This document shows positions 41,939-54,824 of a stretch of DNA of 64,000 nucleotides, one piece after another. The notes below the pieces were generated by a model. That model had not been told where the DNA came from. It searched no databases and worked only from the letters and a program-made list of their open reading frames with translations. The translations under genes were made by a program, and so were the position numbers. Within the stretch, counting starts at the first letter, position 1. Each line of letters begins with the position of its first letter. This DNA is from Rachicladosporium sp. CCFEE 5018 (Eukaryota > Ascomycota > Dothideomycetes > Cladosporiales > Cladosporiaceae), in assembly GCA_002077045.2 (NCBI GenBank), contig KZ111168.1, positions 76,122 to 140,121 on the forward strand, given 5' to 3'.

Positions 41939-42976
41939 AGCTCATTTCCAAATGCACGACGGAAGCCATCTCATGCATAGCGCCGTCCACTATATCGATG
42001 CAGACCCCGCTTCACTTCACTTGACAGGAGCCTTCATCAACATCCTTGTCCATCTTTTTTTACGACCTACCACAAGACCATTGACGACGTGACCACTTAC
42101 CGCTGCCTTGTCTGCTCGGGCTTCCAAGAGTGTTATTACTTGGGCACCTTAACGACAGAATTAGTGGGAAGTTGTGGAGTGTGATTCGCGGAGGGGGCGC
42201 CGTTTGATGGGACCAGTGTCTCTCGAATTTAGGCGTTGGTAATTTTCATCGCGTTCGCTACGGCCCTTTTTCTTGACCATTAATACGGAAGCCGAGAGCA
42301 TCCGCCGGATCGCTCGCTCGTGTGCGATAGATACGACAGGTACTCAGAGGCGACCAAAATCGGACGAGGGTATCGTTTGAGACGGAACGCCCTACTTGGG
42401 CTCCGCTGACGGTACAGGATCCAGATGAAGCCAAATTCATCAATCTCGACGCTGGCCTTCTCGCTTTGACATAGCGTGGTGAGTGTGAGGGTGGTGCTGG
42501 ATGATGTCATTCAGGGGAGAGGCAATGATGTGGGGAGCGGGGCAGGAGATAAACGGAGAAGCCTCGAAAAAGCAAGGACGGGAGTCGTGACATCCAAGGA
42601 TGGCAGGTTGGCAGGAGCGAGGTGAAACATGGCCTCTGCCAACATGCACACGAGAAAACTCTAGGAACTCATGGTTTAAATTGTGTTTCAGGAGACCGTT
42701 GCAGATCTACTGTGCAGTCGATGCAGCTGCGTTGTTTCACGGCCGAGTCCGCGAGTATTCTGGTAGATGAGCCTTCAGATTGTTAGTGATTTTTGTGTTG
42801 CAGGCGCGTCACAGCATATGCACTAAGAGGGCTTTGTTGGAGCCAGTGGTACTCTTCTGCCAGTCCCGTGCAGTCCTGCATGTCTCCAAGTTCTGGCCAC
42901 TTGGACCCTTCGGACGTTGAGAGCAGCTGATCACTGATGTCTCTCCCTACATTTGGCGAGAGCAAGCCTGCGTCTA
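41939..42976. other. intergenic
   Basis: No supported gene; C3-specific sequence until homology to C1 resumes near 42980. Confidence 0.45.
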
Positions 42977-43722
42977 CTACACTGCTGCGCAGCTCCCCTC
43001 TTTCCTCTCACACCCCGCCGGACAAGGATACACCGGGTCATACTGCCACGCAAAGTACGGATCAGTCTCATTCGTCAGCACCTCCCCCATCAGCCTCGTA
43101 GCCGTGCTCAAATCATAGCTCGCAGCGAACACATCCGCGCTCGCGATACGAATCTGACCCCAGCCCTTCTCGATCAGCGTGTCGATCGAGGTGCCGTAGA
43201 TGTACTCCTTGAAGCCCGCCCAGCGGATTGCTGAAGCGCACATGGGGCAGGACTCGGCGTTTGTGTAGAGCGAGAGGGATTTGAAGGCTGTCTGAGCTTG
43301 AGAAGCTGTGAGGTTGTAGGGTCCGGTTGGGGAGGTGAGGACGGCGGTGCAATTGTTTATGGCTGCGATCTCGCCTGGAATGGTCTTAGCCACAACACAT
43401 ACTAGGACCGTCTCGAATGCTTACCGTGCAATGTAGGATTGCCGGTCGAGCCTATCGAATTTGCTCCAATGCAGACGAGCTCTCCGAGACCATCGCCACT
43501 TGTGTGGTTGACTATGGCTGTGCCGAAGGCGCCAAATGGGCACGGTGAGACGAGGTCACTCAGCGCTTGGTTAGCGACTCGCATCCAGTATGCGCGAGTG
43601 GCGAACGGTATGCCATTGATGGCGAGTCGTGAGTCGGCAAGCGGCTGCTGGTGAGCTGCTGTCTGTGTAACAGACGAAACCCACAGTAACGAAAGTTGCA
43701 GAAGAGCCTTGATGCCTGCCAT
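42977..43722 (-). CDS. secreted nucleoside-deaminase-like protein (C3 copy)
   Basis: Exons 43722-43425 and 43374-42977 with a 50-nt intron (GTAAGC..TCCAG) give 231 residues. The signal peptide (MAGIKALLQLSLLWVSS) is followed by the same core as at 15145: NPTLH-GEIAAINNC with HGE in place of HAE, and SCPMCASAIRWAGF. The C-terminus is shorter than in C1: after CPAGCER it reads KEGSCAAV and stops. This shorter end is more likely the ancestral form, since the C1 tail has a different composition. Confidence 0.75.
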
Positions 43723-44232
43723 GTCGTAAGTCTACGTGTTGGTGCAGTGCGTGCTATCAACAATGCATCTATTGAGCTTTTGTACAGAAGCAAGAGGATA
43801 TGTTGACAAGATATGGGCAAGTCGGTAGGGTTTGGCCGGCCTATCTAACCGGCCGAGATAGCAGATGGAACAGATTGCTTAGAGCAGATTTCGTCGCTTT
43901 CACGTAAAAAGTCGCGCAAGCTTTGGAGTGCATATCATAGTATTGTTCACTATCTTGAAGTTATACCGGTGTTGTTGCGAGAGGCCATGCGTTATCGTGA
44001 AAGCAAGGTGCAGTCGCCAGGTCCGATGCAGTGACATCATCGGGACTGCCTCAGACAGATTTTCTTATCTTGTAACAGACCAGATAGCCCTCTAGCTTCA
44101 AATCAGTGCATTCGGTCTTCCAGAAGGGCGCAATGTTGGCCAACGCCGACGTATCTGCTTCGTGTTGTAGCGCATCCGCCGTCGACTCCTCAGCAGGTTT
44201 CCCGTCATTCCTGGTCGCCCATCCAGCATGCA
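43723..44232. other. intergenic
   Basis: Conserved noncoding counterpart of 16010-16508; no gene. Confidence 0.45.
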
Positions 44233-44655
44233 TCAAGGTCGCACGATTCTAGCATCGATCAACGCCTCGACAGCCTCCTTAGTCCACTCCGTACACCGTC
44301 TGACAGGCTTCGACGGATTCATCCGCGATCCTTTGAGGTTGAGCTGAGGTTCTGGCGTAGGCACGCTTTGACACACCTCTGAGAACCGCTTGAGATCAAT
44401 CTCCCGGACAGTACCAATCTTGAACTTCGTGCCAGGTACGTGCTCAGGTCGGTTTGTAGGGTCAGACGCTCCGTGGTCCTCTTCGTACATCTGTCCCTCG
44501 CCGTCTTTAACGACGGTTCCGGTGACTTCGTATGTGCGTCCAGTGCTGGGTCCAGTCTCGTGCGTCTCGATGAAGATCTTGATGTGGTTGATGATCCCTA
44601 GAGATTCTGCGGTGTAGACGTTGTAGGCTGTTGTCGCAATGATGGGTGTAGCCAT
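44233..44655 (-). CDS. DUF7770-like fungal protein (C3 copy)
   Basis: From the ATG at 44655 (MATPIIATT) it runs about 140 residues with the same motifs as at 16509 (VYTAESLG, INHIKIFIETHE, PQLNLKGSRMNPSKPVRRC). The frame is also open upstream to 44940, but that extension is not shared with C1 and overlaps the promoter of Sub1, so the short start is preferred. The divergent Sub1 start is only ~240 bp away, since the 2.6-kb C1 insertion is missing. Confidence 0.7.
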   Translation of the reverse strand: MATPIIATTAYNVYTAESLGIINHIKIFIETHETGPSTGRTYEVTGTVVKDGEGQMYEEDHGASDPTNRPEHVPGTKFKIGTVREIDLKRFSEVCQSVPTPEPQLNLKGSRMNPSKPVRRCTEWTKEAVEALIDARIVRP

Positions 44656-44894
44656 GGCAGGGACTGTGGTCTTACTTTCGCGATGCTTATCCGTTACCGA
44701 ATTAGAGAGACCTTGTAGCGCGCTCGGCTTGATAGTGGTACTGCCTTCAATGTACGCGTCTTCATTCGGTTGTTGCACGAGCAGGACCTCACCGCAGTAA
44801 TCAAGCCAATCTTCTCTCCTACAATTCGCTATCAGCCTAAAGATCCCCACTCTGACTCTCTCAATCCTCTTGCGCACTTGATTCAGCTTACCCA

Positions 44895-45638
44895 ATGGCT
44901 TCCAAAACCAAATCCGCGTCTCGCAAACGCTCCGCCCCAAGCGAAGAAGTCGACGATCTTCCCACTGAGACTGCGCCCAAGAGTAAGAAGTCGAAAGCCT
45001 CTACTACATCGAAAACGAAGACATCAAACTCGACTTCCGATCTCAATCGCAGCCGCCAGACTGATGACGACGGGAATGACTTCTGGGAGGTTCGTGATGT
45101 CTTGAAACGCAGACTGAGGCACCAGACCGGCCCTGGCTGGAGCACAGAAGAAGTGCTGATCTTATGTAACATAGCTGTCGAGAACCAAACGAGTCCAGAT
45201 CTCAGAGTTCAAAGGCATCACGATGGTCGGCATCCGGGAATTCTACGAGAAGGACGGCAAGTGGCTGCCAGGGAAAAAGGTAAAGCTTCATCTCACTTGA
45301 TCTGAAACGTATCTATCCGCGAAGTGCTGACGGAAGGACTCTAGGGTATCAGCCTCACAACGGAGCAATTCAACGCTGTCGTTGAAGCGTTGCCGCAGAT
45401 CGAGGCTTCGCTGAAGGAGAAAGACATCGACATGCCCAGACCAGACTACAGTGCAGCGATCCCAGCGGCAGCTACAAAGGAAGAAGATGACGACGAGGAC
45501 GATGACAATGACGATGCCGAGGAGGATGACGAAGCGGAAGATGACGGCGAAGAAGACGTCAAGCCTCCGGTCGCGAAGAATAATGCTGCTAAGAAGAAGA
45601 AGCCAAATCACGAGGAGACGAGCGATGAGGACGATTGA
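44895..45638 (+). CDS. SUB1: transcriptional coactivator Sub1/PC4 family (C3 copy)
   Basis: Exons 44895-45089, 45175-45279 and 45345-45638 give 197 residues. Intron positions and phases match the C1 copy. The ssDNA-binding core (DFWELSRTKRVQISEFKGI, REFYEKDGKWLPGKKGISLTTEQF) is the same; the acidic tail differs in length by two residues. It converges on the 3' end of adenylate cyclase. Confidence 0.88.
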
Positions 45639-45972
45639 GATCGCGACGTGGACCGCAGAGGAACGACAGCTTGATTCATCCTGCACGGCATATAGAGGCA
45701 CAGCCATGACATTAGCAAGGCATTCGGAATCTCACAGCACATGTGATCAAACGAATGTGAAAGCGTACAGCAAAGTCAGGCGATGGAACAGCACCACGAA
45801 TCGACACATGCGCTATGCTACCCAACACACATGCTCCCAAGATTACCCAAATATCCAAGTCATCTATCCGGTCCGCATCATATCAGCCGTACACGTCGTC
45901 CAGTAGCCCGTACACATGCAGCCACTGCAGTCCCCCGAACGCCTGTCAAACATCGCTAGAAAGATCAAGCCT

Positions 45973-48900
45973 TCATGAAGGCGCCATCTCGAATCCCTCC
46001 TCCTCCTGCCTCGCCTTAAGCTCCTGCAATTCCGCCAACGAGTTCGCGATTTCGCCGAGCACTTCGCCCATAGGGCAAGCTTGCGTCAACATCCCATTGC
46101 TGAAGGGACGGACCATGTTCCTGATGGCTAGTGAAGAGATACATGTCTAATGCCACAGTCAGCTTCCGTCACATCGGGATTGTGGGTATTCAACGGGGTC
46201 GGCTTACCTCAATTCTACAAACCTGATGCTCCACGAAAATCACCAAGAACCGATCCGTCACCTCGCTCTCCCTCTGCTTCATCCTCTCCAGCAACGCCGT
46301 CTCAGGCGCTTTAAGTTTCTTCTCGCCTTCTACGCCTTCAAGGCCGGAACAAAGCATCTCGAGGCGGAGACTGACGGCCCAGAGGTCCCGTACGGTTTGA
46401 GTATCTATCGTAAGGGGGGAGCGATTCTTAGACGTCAAGTCCCGGGACTCAGATTTCTGCCTTGCTTCGGCTTCGGCTTTCTGTTGCTGCACTAGCAGGC
46501 GCGAGGACAGCGAGTGCGGGTACATGAGGTAGATGTACTCTGGATTCTCCAAGCCCTTAAGGGTTCGTTGACCGAGATCTTTGACTTCGAAGCCTTGGCT
46601 GCTCAAAGATCGGAGTTCGCGACGAATCGCTTGGGATAGCAAATCATCGCTCAAAGTGTCTTCAGACCCTGTGGACCCGGTCCGGTCAGTTTCGATATGG
46701 CTTTCCAGTAGTCTCTGCACTTCTGCTATGAAGTCCGAAGACACGCAGATCTGCCCGCCGTCTGCGACGCCCTCGATACGTGCGGCGCGATTGACCATCG
46801 GGCCGAAGTAGTCCATGCGTTTCGTTACCGGGTCGACTTCGCACACTGGCTGGCCCCAGTGGATGCCCATTCGCACTGACAGACCGCGGAAGATGATGTT
46901 GCCGTCGGCGTCTTGGACTTCCTCACCATGGACTGAAGAGAGGATCTCTTGCGGCCATTGGACTTCCAGTAACTGCGATTGGATCGTAAAGCACCAGAGA
47001 AGCGCAGAGGTGACAGTAGGAAAGGCGACCATAAACGCATCACCTTCAGTCTTCACCTCATACCCTCCAATAATCCTCAGATGTCTGCGCATGACTTCAT
47101 TGTGCATCCGAATGCCACTTCGCATAGCAATAGGATAAGTCTCCCAAAGCACAGTCGAGTTCTTGATATCCGTGAACACCAACGTGACATCGCCATATGG
47201 CGGGTCGACTTCTTGGTCCAGTCGCGCGAGCTTCGAGTCCCCGACATTCTCCCTCCCCCGCTTGCCTTTGCGCACAGCAGTGGTAGTCGTAAAGTAGTCG
47301 TCTGCAGCGCCCGAAGGACCCATACTCATGCTGTGCGTGCGGAATCGGGCGCGCTCGCGTTTGCGCAGGTCAGAGACGCCGATGATCATCACCATGATCT
47401 TACCTGTTGCGCCGAAGGCGATGGCTAGGTCGCGGAGTTTTTGAGCTGCAGCCATGAGGTCACCGCGTTCTGAGCGTGCGACATCAACGGCAAAGTCAGG
47501 CGTAAGGTAGTCCCAGAGCTCTCGCGAGGCGAGGAGAATCATCTCGTCAGATTCTTTGATGGTCATTTGCACCACATGCGGCGCCGCTATCACACAAGGC
47601 GAGAGCTGAACGTAGCCAAATGCTCGCGAGACGTCCAGCTGGTCGTTCAGCTTGCCTTGACGTGAGACGTAGCCGCCTGCTTCGCGGATGCGTTGTCGTT
47701 CAGCGGCCTCGGCAGGATCGTGTTTTCTAGTCACGAGCTTGTGCCCGCCTTCAGACTGGATCAGCAGCGCCTGCGCGTCGCCAACATTGCTCATATACAG
47801 CTCCATGCCGTGCAAGTACATCACCGTCGCGACAGCGCCAGAGTTCATATCATCTTCTCCTAGCTCTGGGCCAGAGATACTACCCCTGTGCACCACAGCT
47901 GAGGAAGGATGATCCCTAGCGTCGATGGCTTGCATAGCCACCGTCGACAGATCCTTGTTTAAACCTAAGTACGTCCGGCGCAAAGCATCATTGGGCGTCT
48001 CGCCAGACTTCAGCTTCTCCAGCTCTTCGATGAAATAGTGCTTGAACTTCTCATGCAAGTACTTCGCCTCTCGGCTACCGCCAGAAGCCAGGTGCTGCCC
48101 GTCGAACAAGCCGATGAGAATCTCGTCCTCATGACCTCTGAATCGCGGCACCACGATATCAAGCGTGGATAGATGCTCGTTGCGCCCGAGCGTATCAGCC
48201 ATGCCGTATGGCACTGACGTTCCAATCGTACTGCCTGCAGTCCTCACTCTCCGATCTGGCGCTTGGTCAGGCACACTAGGGATCGTCAATGTGACGTCCA
48301 TCAACCCGAGAATCCTCAAGTTCTGCAGCGCGGTGAAGTCTGTCAGATCCTTCGCATTCCGTCCGTTATTCGCACTAGGCTTGATCTCAAGACGCTTATT
48401 GCCAGACATATTGAGGTACCGCAGCTGGTGATTCCAGTTCCAGTTCCAATCGTAAGGCCAATTGGAGACATTGTACTTCAGCGTATTGCTACCGACGTCC
48501 AGGATTGCGAGCTTGGGCACTTTGCCGAGTTCGGCGGGCAGCGTCTGGAATTTGTTGCTATTGATGTGAAGGACTTTGAGGGATGAGCTTTCGTCCAGGT
48601 CTTCAGCTGGGAGGGAAGACAGATCATTGCCGGAGAGGTAGAGCTCAGTAAGGTGGCTCCATCGCTTGATAGTCCGCGGTGGAATGTCATACAGCTGGTT
48701 GTAAGATAAGTTCAAGATTCTCAGCTCAGGCAACAGAACCAATTCATTGAACACATCGTCCTCCAGCCTGTTATCAGCCAAGAACAAATGCCTCATACTG
48801 GTCGAGAAAGTCGTCGCCAACCTCCCTGACAAAGTCGAGTCCTTCCTCGACGCAGGTGTAATGGTGCCTATACTGCCTGAAGTATTAGTTCGGCCGATAT

Positions 48901-51257
48901 TACCCGGCTTCTGCGACGAGTACGACACCATCGATCCCTTCCTCGAAGAACCCGCGCCAGGCGAGCTGCCAATGCTGAGCATACTAGACACCTGGCTCGG
49001 CCGCCGCAAAGCGAAGTCTTCGAGTTTGCCCAGCTCTTCGAAGTCTGGACTTGACGTTGGAGGAGCTACGGGCGTGGCTATGGGAGTTGTGGTCGATGTT
49101 TCGGGGAGGGTGGGCATGGGTGCACCGGGCTTGGGAAATTCGGAGAGGACGTTGGAGGAGAGGTTCAGGGTTTCGAGACGCTTGGCGAACCAGATCTCCG
49201 CAGGTAGGCGGTCGAGATTGTTTTCGCGGACATCGAGATAGCGGAGCTCGGTAAGTCTGCCAATCTCTGGCGGCATGCGATTCAACTCGTTCTTTGCCAA
49301 GCTGAGGAACTCTAGTTTCTGCAATTGGCCGAGGTTGGGCGACAGCGACACGAAATGGTTCTTGTTAATATTCAGCTTCGTCAGCTGCGATATCTTCGCG
49401 AAAAGAGCATCTGGCAACTGCGATAGCTTCGCTGAAGCAATGTTGAGCACAGATAGTGTTGGCGCAGGCGCAGTCAGATCGAAGTGCGTGACAGGGTTGT
49501 GATTCAGGTATAGGATTCTGAGTTTTGCGAATGAGGCAGAGAAAGCAGATATCGAGTTGTGGCCCAACATTAGCGACTCCAGCTTGGGGAGTTGCGACAC
49601 GATGTCAGCGTTGCTGATGGCATTAAAGCGGCAGTCGATCTCCTTCATGTTCTGTAGGCGGCCGACTGACTCATCGAGAGGGCCGGAGAGCTTGTTGTTC
49701 GTGGCCCAGAGCCGCTCAAGGTTAGTGAGTCCTCCAACGTCACCCAGGTTCGCAATCGAGTTGAAGCTGATATCCAAGTCCACCAAGTTTGTCAAATTCC
49801 GAAGCGGCTCAGGGAACTCCGTCAGAGAGTTTGAGGATACGTTCAGACTTCGCAGTGCAGCGAAGTTGCTGAAATATGCAGGTATGCTGGTGAGCTTGTT
49901 GTTCGCCAACTTCAGACTGAACAGTCCGAAGAGCCTGCCCAGATCTGCATGCTCGAGCTGCTCGAGCTTGTTGTTGGACAAATCCAGCATCGTAAGCTTG
50001 GTACTGAGCGAAAGACTCGGAGGTATGCGCCACGCTTCATTGCTGGTGTACTTGATCTCCCTCAAGTTTGAGCAACTTTGGACGAAGTCCTTGGGGATAT
50101 CCAATGTAGGGTTCCGTGAAAGGTTCAGCGTCATAATCTCGGTCGCCTTCTTGTACAAAGTAATAGGGATCGTGATGAGATTGCGGCCGGTCAAGTCAAT
50201 GTGATTGAACTTCTGCATCTTGTTGAAGCCCGGATCCTTCTCAAGACTGGAGAAGCCGCCGGTCATCTTCGCAGGCAAAAAGGTGAAGCGACACAAGTAG
50301 CCATGGTCTTCTCGTCCTAGATCTTCGAGCTTATCTGTTTCTTGATAGCCAGCCATCTCCAGCAGCCGCTTCTGCAACACCAGCGGTCGTTCACCAGGCT
50401 CCAGCTGCCGGGTCGTGTCCTGCTTCCGCATGACGATCTGGTATGCGTCTAGCTCATCCTGTAGGAACGTCTTCTTAGCCATCATTGCTATGAGCTCTGC
50501 TGCGGTAGTGTTCAGACTAGCCGAGATCACGGCGAACGTGCTGTCCGCTCGGAAGATTCGCATGAAGTACATCGACCCAGGATCTCGATCGAGTGGCATG
50601 TTCCCGTTGTCGTCAATCTCCCCAAGCCTGGCTGCATTCTCGTCTGCGACTTTCTTCACAGCCCAGCTGTCCGGCGCGTCCCAAGCTCCTGTTTCCTCAG
50701 GGTCAGGCGCGGCTTGCTTGACGTGCTGATCGCCGTTGAAACCTGTGAAGATCTCGCCTGCAGGTGGTGTCATTGGAGGTTGCTTATGGTCGATTATGCC
50801 CTCCATATGCGAAATGTCGGTGTCTAGATGCCATAACGCAGAGCCTTCGTCCGGCGCATGCGCATTAGGGTCCTTTGGCACACTCGGGTCTGTCATTGTA
50901 TCCCCTCGCTTGCCTCTGAACGGTATCCTCGAGTTCTTTGCGCCTGTACCATTTGCCGTCTCTTGTCTTTTGCCAGCCGGCCGGGCGATAGACATCGTGT
51001 CCTGACGAGTCTTGATCGGAGGCGGTGCTTGTTGCATCGGCAACGAGGCGGTCGAGGAAGACGACTGTAGATTTGGACTTGCGCCTTTCGGGTCATGCTT
51101 GTGTTTGCCTCGGACGCGGTCAAATAAGGAGCGCTTCGGTTCTCTACCACTTGGCGATCGTTGTGCAAGCTGATCTCTACTCTGCGTGCTCTGTACACTC
51201 GGCGACGGACTGGTGGCTCGTTGCTTGAGATTTAGAGCCGAGCTCATCGCCGGCCCG
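45973..51257 (-). CDS. CYR1: adenylate cyclase, C3 copy (N-terminus cut by gap)
   Basis: Fungal cAMP-producing enzyme (ATP to cAMP), a peripheral membrane protein of the Ras/PKA pathway. The frame runs from the gap at 51257 to 46208, then a 61-nt intron (46147-46207) and a last exon ending at 45973 (EGFEMAPS). Reading from the N-terminal side: a disordered Ser/Pro region, a Ras-association-like domain (SMYFMRIFRADSTFAVISAS), many leucine-rich repeats (LTMLDLSNNKLEQL, LERLWATNNKLSG), a PP2C-like domain (EDEILIGLFDGQHLASGG) and the class III cyclase core (GDVTLVFTDIKNSTVLWE; HNEVMRRHLRIIGGYEVKTEGD; MVNRAARIEGV). Bases 46340-48822 occur only here and probably represent both copies. The apparent single 2,597-residue frame through the gap is an artefact. 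Confidence 0.92.
46340..48822. other. tract present once (probably collapsed) inside adenylate cyclase
   Basis: C1 ends at the base matching 46339 and C4 starts at the base matching 48823. This 2.48-kb tract with the cyclase and PP2C domains is what would join C1 to C4. Confidence 0.6.
48823..51257. repeat. segment homologous to 51358-53792
   Basis: The two align base for base with constant offset 2535. Differences are concentrated between about 51850 and 52430; the rest is almost identical. The visible protein changes are few, for example SSNSL against SSNCL and ISNAD against ISNTD. Confidence 0.95.
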
Positions 51258-51357
51258 NNNNNNNNNNNNNNNNNNNNNNNNNNNNNNNNNNNNNNNNNNN
51301 NNNNNNNNNNNNNNNNNNNNNNNNNNNNNNNNNNNNNNNNNNNNNNNNNNNNNNNNN
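51258..51357. other. assembly gap (100 N), C3/C4 junction
   Basis: Exactly 100 N placed between two overlapping copies of the same coding sequence. Confidence 0.99.
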
Positions 51358-54300
51358 TCCCTGACAAAGTCGAGTCCTTCCTCGACGCAGGTGTAATGGT
51401 GCCTATACTGCCTGAAGTATTAGTTCGGCCGATATTACCCGGCTTCTGCGACGAGTACGACACCATCGATCCCTTCCTCGAAGAACCCGCGCCAGGCGAG
51501 CTGCCAATGCTGAGCATACTAGACACCTGGCTCGGCCGCCGCAAAGCGAAGTCTTCGAGTTTGCCCAGCTCTTCGAAGTCTGGACTTGACGTTGGAGGAG
51601 CTACGGGCGTGGCTATGGGAGTTGTGGTCGATGTTTCGGGGAGGGTGGGCATGGGTGCACCGGGCTTGGGAAATTCGGAGAGGACGTTGGAGGAGAGGTT
51701 CAGGGTTTCGAGACGCTTGGCGAACCAGATCTCCGCAGGTAGGCGGTCGAGATTATTTTCGCGGACATCGAGATAGCGGAGCTCGGTAAGCCTGCCAATC
51801 TCTGGCGGCATGCGATTCAACTCGTTCTTTGCCAAGCTGAGGAACTCTAGTTTCTGCAATTGGCCGAGGTTGGGCGATAGCGACACGAAATGGTTCTTGT
51901 TAATATTCAGCTTCGTCAGCTGCGATATCTTCGCGAAAAGAGCATCTGGCAACTGCGATAGCTTCGCTGAAGCAATGTTAAGCACAGATAGCGTTGGCGC
52001 AGGAGCTGTCAGATCGAAGTGCGTGACGGGGTTATGATTCAGGTAGAGGATTCTGAGTTTTGCGAATGAGGCAGAGAAAGCAGAAATCGAGTTATGGCCC
52101 AACATCAGCGACTCCAGCTTGGGGAGTTGCGACACAATGTCAGTGTTGCTGATGGCATTAAAGCGGCAGTCGATCTCCTTCATGTTCTGCAGACGGCCGA
52201 CTGACTCATCGAGAGGGCCAGAGAGCTTGTTGTTCGTGGCCCAGAGCCGCTCAAGGTTAGTGAGTCCTCCCACGTCACCAAGGTTCGCGATCGAGTTGAA
52301 GCTGATGTCCAGGTCCACTAAGTTCGTCAGGTTCCGCAGCGGCTCAGGGAACTCCGTCAGACAGTTTGAGGACACGTTCAGACTCCGCAACGCAGCAAAG
52401 TTGCTGAAGTACGCAGGTATGCTGGTGAGCTTGTTGTTCGCCAACTTCAGACTGAACAGTCCGAAGAGCCTGCCCAGATCTGCATGCTCGAGCTGCTCGA
52501 GCTTGTTGTTGGACAAATCCAGCATCGTAAGCTTGGTACTGAGCGAAAGACTCGGAGGTATGCGCCACGCTTCATTGCTGGTGTACTTGATCTCCCTCAA
52601 GTTTGAGCAACTTTGGACGAAGTCCTTGGGGATATCCAATGTAGGGTTCCGTGAAAGGTTCAGCGTCATAATCTCGGTCGCCTTCTTGTACAAAGTAATA
52701 GGGATCGTGATGAGATTGCGGCCGGTCAAGTCAATGTGATTGAACTTCTGCATCTTGTTGAAGCCCGGGTCCTTCTCAAGACTGGAGAAGCCGCCGGTCA
52801 TCTTCGCAGGCAAGAAGGTGAAGCGACACAAGTAGCCATGGTCTTCTCGTCCTAGATCTTCGAGCTTATCTGTTTCTTGATAGCCAGCCATCTCCAGCAG
52901 CCGCTTCTGCAACACCAGCGGTCGTTCACCAGGCTCCAGCTGCCGGGTCGTGTCCTGCTTCCGCATGACGATCTGGTATGCGTCTAGCTCATCCTGTAGG
53001 AACGTCTTCTTAGCCATCATTGCTATGAGCTCTGCTGCGGTAGTGTTCAGACTAGCCGAGATCACGGCGAACGTGCTGTCCGCTCGGAAGATTCGCATGA
53101 AGTACATCGACCCAGGATCTCGATCGAGTGGCATGTTCCCGTTGTCGTCAATCTCCCCAAGCCTGGCTGCATTCTCGTCTGCGACTTTCTTCACAGCCCA
53201 GCTGTCCGGCGCGTCCCAAGCTCCTGTTTCCTCAGGGTCAGGCGCGGCTTGCTTGACGTGCTGATCGCCGTTGAAACCTGTGAAGATCTCGCCTGCAGGT
53301 GGTGTCATTGGAGGTTGCTTATGGTCGATTATGCCCTCCATATGCGAAATGTCGGTGTCTAGATGCCATAACGCAGAGCCTTCGTCCGGCGCATGCGCAT
53401 TAGGGTCCTTTGGCACACTCGGGTCTGTCATTGTATCCCCTCGCTTGCCTCTGAACGGTATCCTCGAGTTCTTTGCGCCTGTACCATTTGCCGTCTCTTG
53501 TCTTTTGCCAGCCGGCCGGGCGATAGACATCGTGTCCTGACGAGTCTTGATCGGAGGCGGTGCTTGTTGCATCGGCAACGAGGCGGTCGAGGAAGACGAC
53601 TGTAGATTTGGACTTGCGCCTTTCGGGTCATGCTTGTGTTTGCCTCGGACGCGGTCAAATAAGGAGCGCTTCGGTTCTCTACCACTTGGCGATCGTTGTG
53701 CAAGCTGATCTCTACTCTGCGTGCTCTGTACACTCGGCGACGGACTGGTGGCTCGTTGCTTGAGATTTAGAGCCGAGCTCATCGCCGGCCCGTTGCGTGA
53801 GAATGATTGCTCGCGACTTGTAGAGGGCCGCAGTGGAAATGTTTGACCGATAGACGGCTTTTCTTCTGTGCTTCGGTTATGTCTGTGACCCGGGAGGTGT
53901 AGTCGGTGGCCGGTGAGCGAGTGTTTCGGGGCGCGCCCGTTGCTCTTGTCGTTCAACGGGAAGTCTTGCTTAGTGGGAGACACCTGCCGCAGTATTAGTC
54001 GACGCTGCTTGCCACGTCAAGCGCGGCGCACCTACCTGCGGATCTTGGAACACCCAAGGCGTTACCTCACTACTCGGACCACCTGGCGCAGGTGTCCTGG
54101 GTCTCGAGCTCGTCGGACTGGGTGGTCCACTCTGTGACAGGGCATCGTTCATGGAATTGTTGCGATTGCGGCCACCACCCGGTGCGAATGGAGGAAGGTT
54201 GCCTCTCAGTGAGCTTGCTTCAGAGCTTTGCCGAGTCCCGGTGTCATTGACTGCATTGCCATACTCGTCGCCAAAGAACCCACGAAGCTTTCGCTGTGCT

Positions 54301-54824
54301 CTACCACTCACGCTACTCTTAGAGCCAGTCGATGATACAGTCATCGCACTGGCTACAGAAGGTCTTCGGTCATCACCCTCGCCAGCGAAGATCATACCAC
54401 CGGGTGGCGCGAAGCCAGGCGAGATCTGACCAAGATTCTCGCTCGAGTCATTGTAGAAGCTACCAAATACTGAGGTCGCTACTGGAAGATTAGGGTCATC
54501 TTGCACACGAGAGTTGCCGTTGCTCCACGGGGTTGCAGAAGGAGGTTGCCGACTGATCGAAGGTATCACACCCTGGCTCATTGGAAACTCGGACTGGCTG
54601 TCATAGCCCGTCTGCTGCATCGGCGAAGGACCTGGGTCGTCCCACGGTGCTATCGCAGCGCGTGAGTTGCCGGGCTGTGGTCGTGGAGGAATAGTGCCTG
54701 GCGACACATCGACGTCCTTCTCATTTCTGCAACACGTCTGGTCAGCTAATGTACCACTCATTCGCCGTGCTGGCCCAGCAACGACTCGTTGTTGCTCTTT
54801 CTTTTCATCCTCTCCCCTTTCCAT
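51358..54824 (-). CDS. CYR1: adenylate cyclase, N-terminal part (C4 copy)
   Basis: The long exon runs from 53983 to the gap. A 52-nt intron (53984-54035, GTAGGT..GGCAG) joins it to an upstream exon reaching to about 54824, so DPQ is followed by VSPTKQDF. The upstream exon encodes ~260 disordered residues rich in Ser, Pro and Gly. Its 5' end is uncertain: ATG 54824 is used here, but a GCTGAC..TTGCAG site near 54725 suggests another small intron or an upstream exon. The long exon contains the RA-like domain and most of the leucine-rich repeats, and would continue into the sequence now at 48822-46208. Confidence 0.88.

Noticed and set aside
44656..44940. N-terminal extension of the C3 DUF7770-like protein
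   Set aside because: Not present in the C1 copy and it overlaps the Sub1 5' region; the shared MATP start is preferred.
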